Of a stretch of 64,000 nt of DNA, positions 63,631 to 64,000 are shown in pieces. This stretch comes from ZC4RG20 sp963782445 (GTDB lineage: Bacteria; Pseudomonadota; Gammaproteobacteria; Steroidobacterales; Rariloculaceae): the NCBI GenBank assembly GCA_963782445.1, contig CAWAJM010000001.1, positions 1,860,001 to 1,924,000 on the forward strand, given 5' to 3'. The notes under the pieces are model-generated. The model ran no database searches. It saw nothing but the letters and a program-made list of their open reading frames with translations, and had not been told where the DNA came from. Position numbers and translations under genes: made by a program. Every line of letters begins with the position of its first letter. Position 1 is the stretch's first letter.

Positions 63631-64000
63631 CTAAGGCGTCGGCGCGCGCGGCTTAAGCAGCCGTTGGCCCAGGGCGTAGACGAGGGCGTGGTGGACGACG
63701 GAGAGCGCCGCGAGCGACAGCGCGAGCGCGTGCTGGCCTGCCGCCCAGAACCCGAGCGCGGCGAGCCCGGAAAGCCCGAGTTCTTCCGCAAGCCGGAGGG
63801 GCTCGGCCCATCGGCCCGCGAACCGAAAGTCGAGCGCGCCCCAGATCCCGAAGCCGACGGCCGGTGCGCCGATCGCGAGCAGTGCCCGGGGCGCTGGGCT
63901 TGCGCCGGCATGGAAGCCCCACCAGGCGAAGCCGGCCACGACGCCAGCCTCCATGAGGGCGCGTAAGGCGACGTTGCCCCAGCTCAGCGCCGACAGTTTC
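63631..64000 (-). CDS. YrdB/DUF2568-like membrane protein (N-terminus outside window)
   Basis: The frame is open to the right edge: in frame upstream of the internal ATG at 63954 it reads LSWGNVALRALMEAG, which fits the family start N-L-A-L-R-A-L-L-E-A, so the true start is beyond 64000. Four hydrophobic helices: VVAGFAWWGFHAG, LLAIGAPAVGFGIWGALD, GLSGLAALGFWAAGQHALALSLAALSVVHHALVYALG. Ends in TPT-like PRAPTP. Small membrane protein, function unknown. Confidence 0.7.
   Translation of the reverse strand, partial: KLSALSWGNVALRALMEAGVVAGFAWWGFHAGASPAPRALLAIGAPAVGFGIWGALDFRFAGRWAEPLRLAEELGLSGLAALGFWAAGQHALALSLAALSVVHHALVYALGQRLLKPRAPTP

Overview
The window is GC-rich chromosomal DNA from a proteobacterium, most likely a gammaproteobacterium. 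The main reason is the housekeeping order gyrA - serC - serA - pheA - aroA - cmk - rpsA - ihfB - lapA - lapB, with galU just beyond; gyrA-serC-pheA-aroA-cmk-rpsA-ihfB is a classic gammaproteobacterial arrangement. A 16-bp inverted repeat between gyrA and serC (GGGGTCAGAGCCC type) is of a kind common in Xanthomonadales- and Steroidobacteraceae-like genomes. The genus cannot be named from the sequence alone. I see no tRNA, rRNA, CRISPR array, prophage or intact transposase.

Layout. 0-14.5 kb: a partial mtaD-type deaminase, then the conserved block for DNA topology, serine and aromatic amino acid synthesis, CMP kinase, ribosomal protein S1, IHF-beta and the LapAB envelope proteins, then a ComEA-like protein and GalU. 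14.5-33.7 kb: mixed metabolic and accessory genes. These are a CaiB/BaiF CoA-transferase divergent from an RraA/CHA-aldolase protein, a diguanylate cyclase, an MFS exporter next to a beheaded SYLF gene, a CmcJ/NvfI-family oxidoreductase, an SPW membrane protein, an FkbM methyltransferase, a sulfur-oxidation-like trio (DsrE-like Tat protein, tetraheme TsdA-like cytochrome, TauE exporter), a proton P-type ATPase, YkvA, a tandem HD-GYP protein, OsmC and an AI-2E family permease. 34-42.4 kb: metY-metX, a patatin lipoprotein coupled to a MetE-core methyltransferase, an FAD monooxygenase and katG.

42.5-62.4 kb is an envelope and signalling region. It has lipoproteins, two paralogous outer-membrane barrels, a DcaP-like porin, an HtrA-like protease with an altered catalytic triad, two sensor kinases (one with a decayed ATPase site), a FixJ-type regulator and two receiver-only proteins. 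Scattered among these are gene remnants: a neuromedin-U-like protein, a histidine-kinase tail, a class D sortase, a secreted protein broken at a G7 tract, a HAD phosphatase and an outer-membrane barrel tail. The density of remnants points to a larger cluster that has been decaying. 62.4-64 kb: small exported EF-hand and alanine-rich proteins, one behind a good sigma-54 promoter, and a partial YrdB-like membrane protein.

The most striking single observation is that three genes (aroA, an EF-hand protein, a DUF3313 protein) are each broken by one extra base. All three are repaired by the same edit: collapsing GAACGTC (or its complement GACGTTC) to GACGTC. This may be a hotspot for real mutation or a systematic sequencing or assembly error, so these genes should not be called dead without checking reads.
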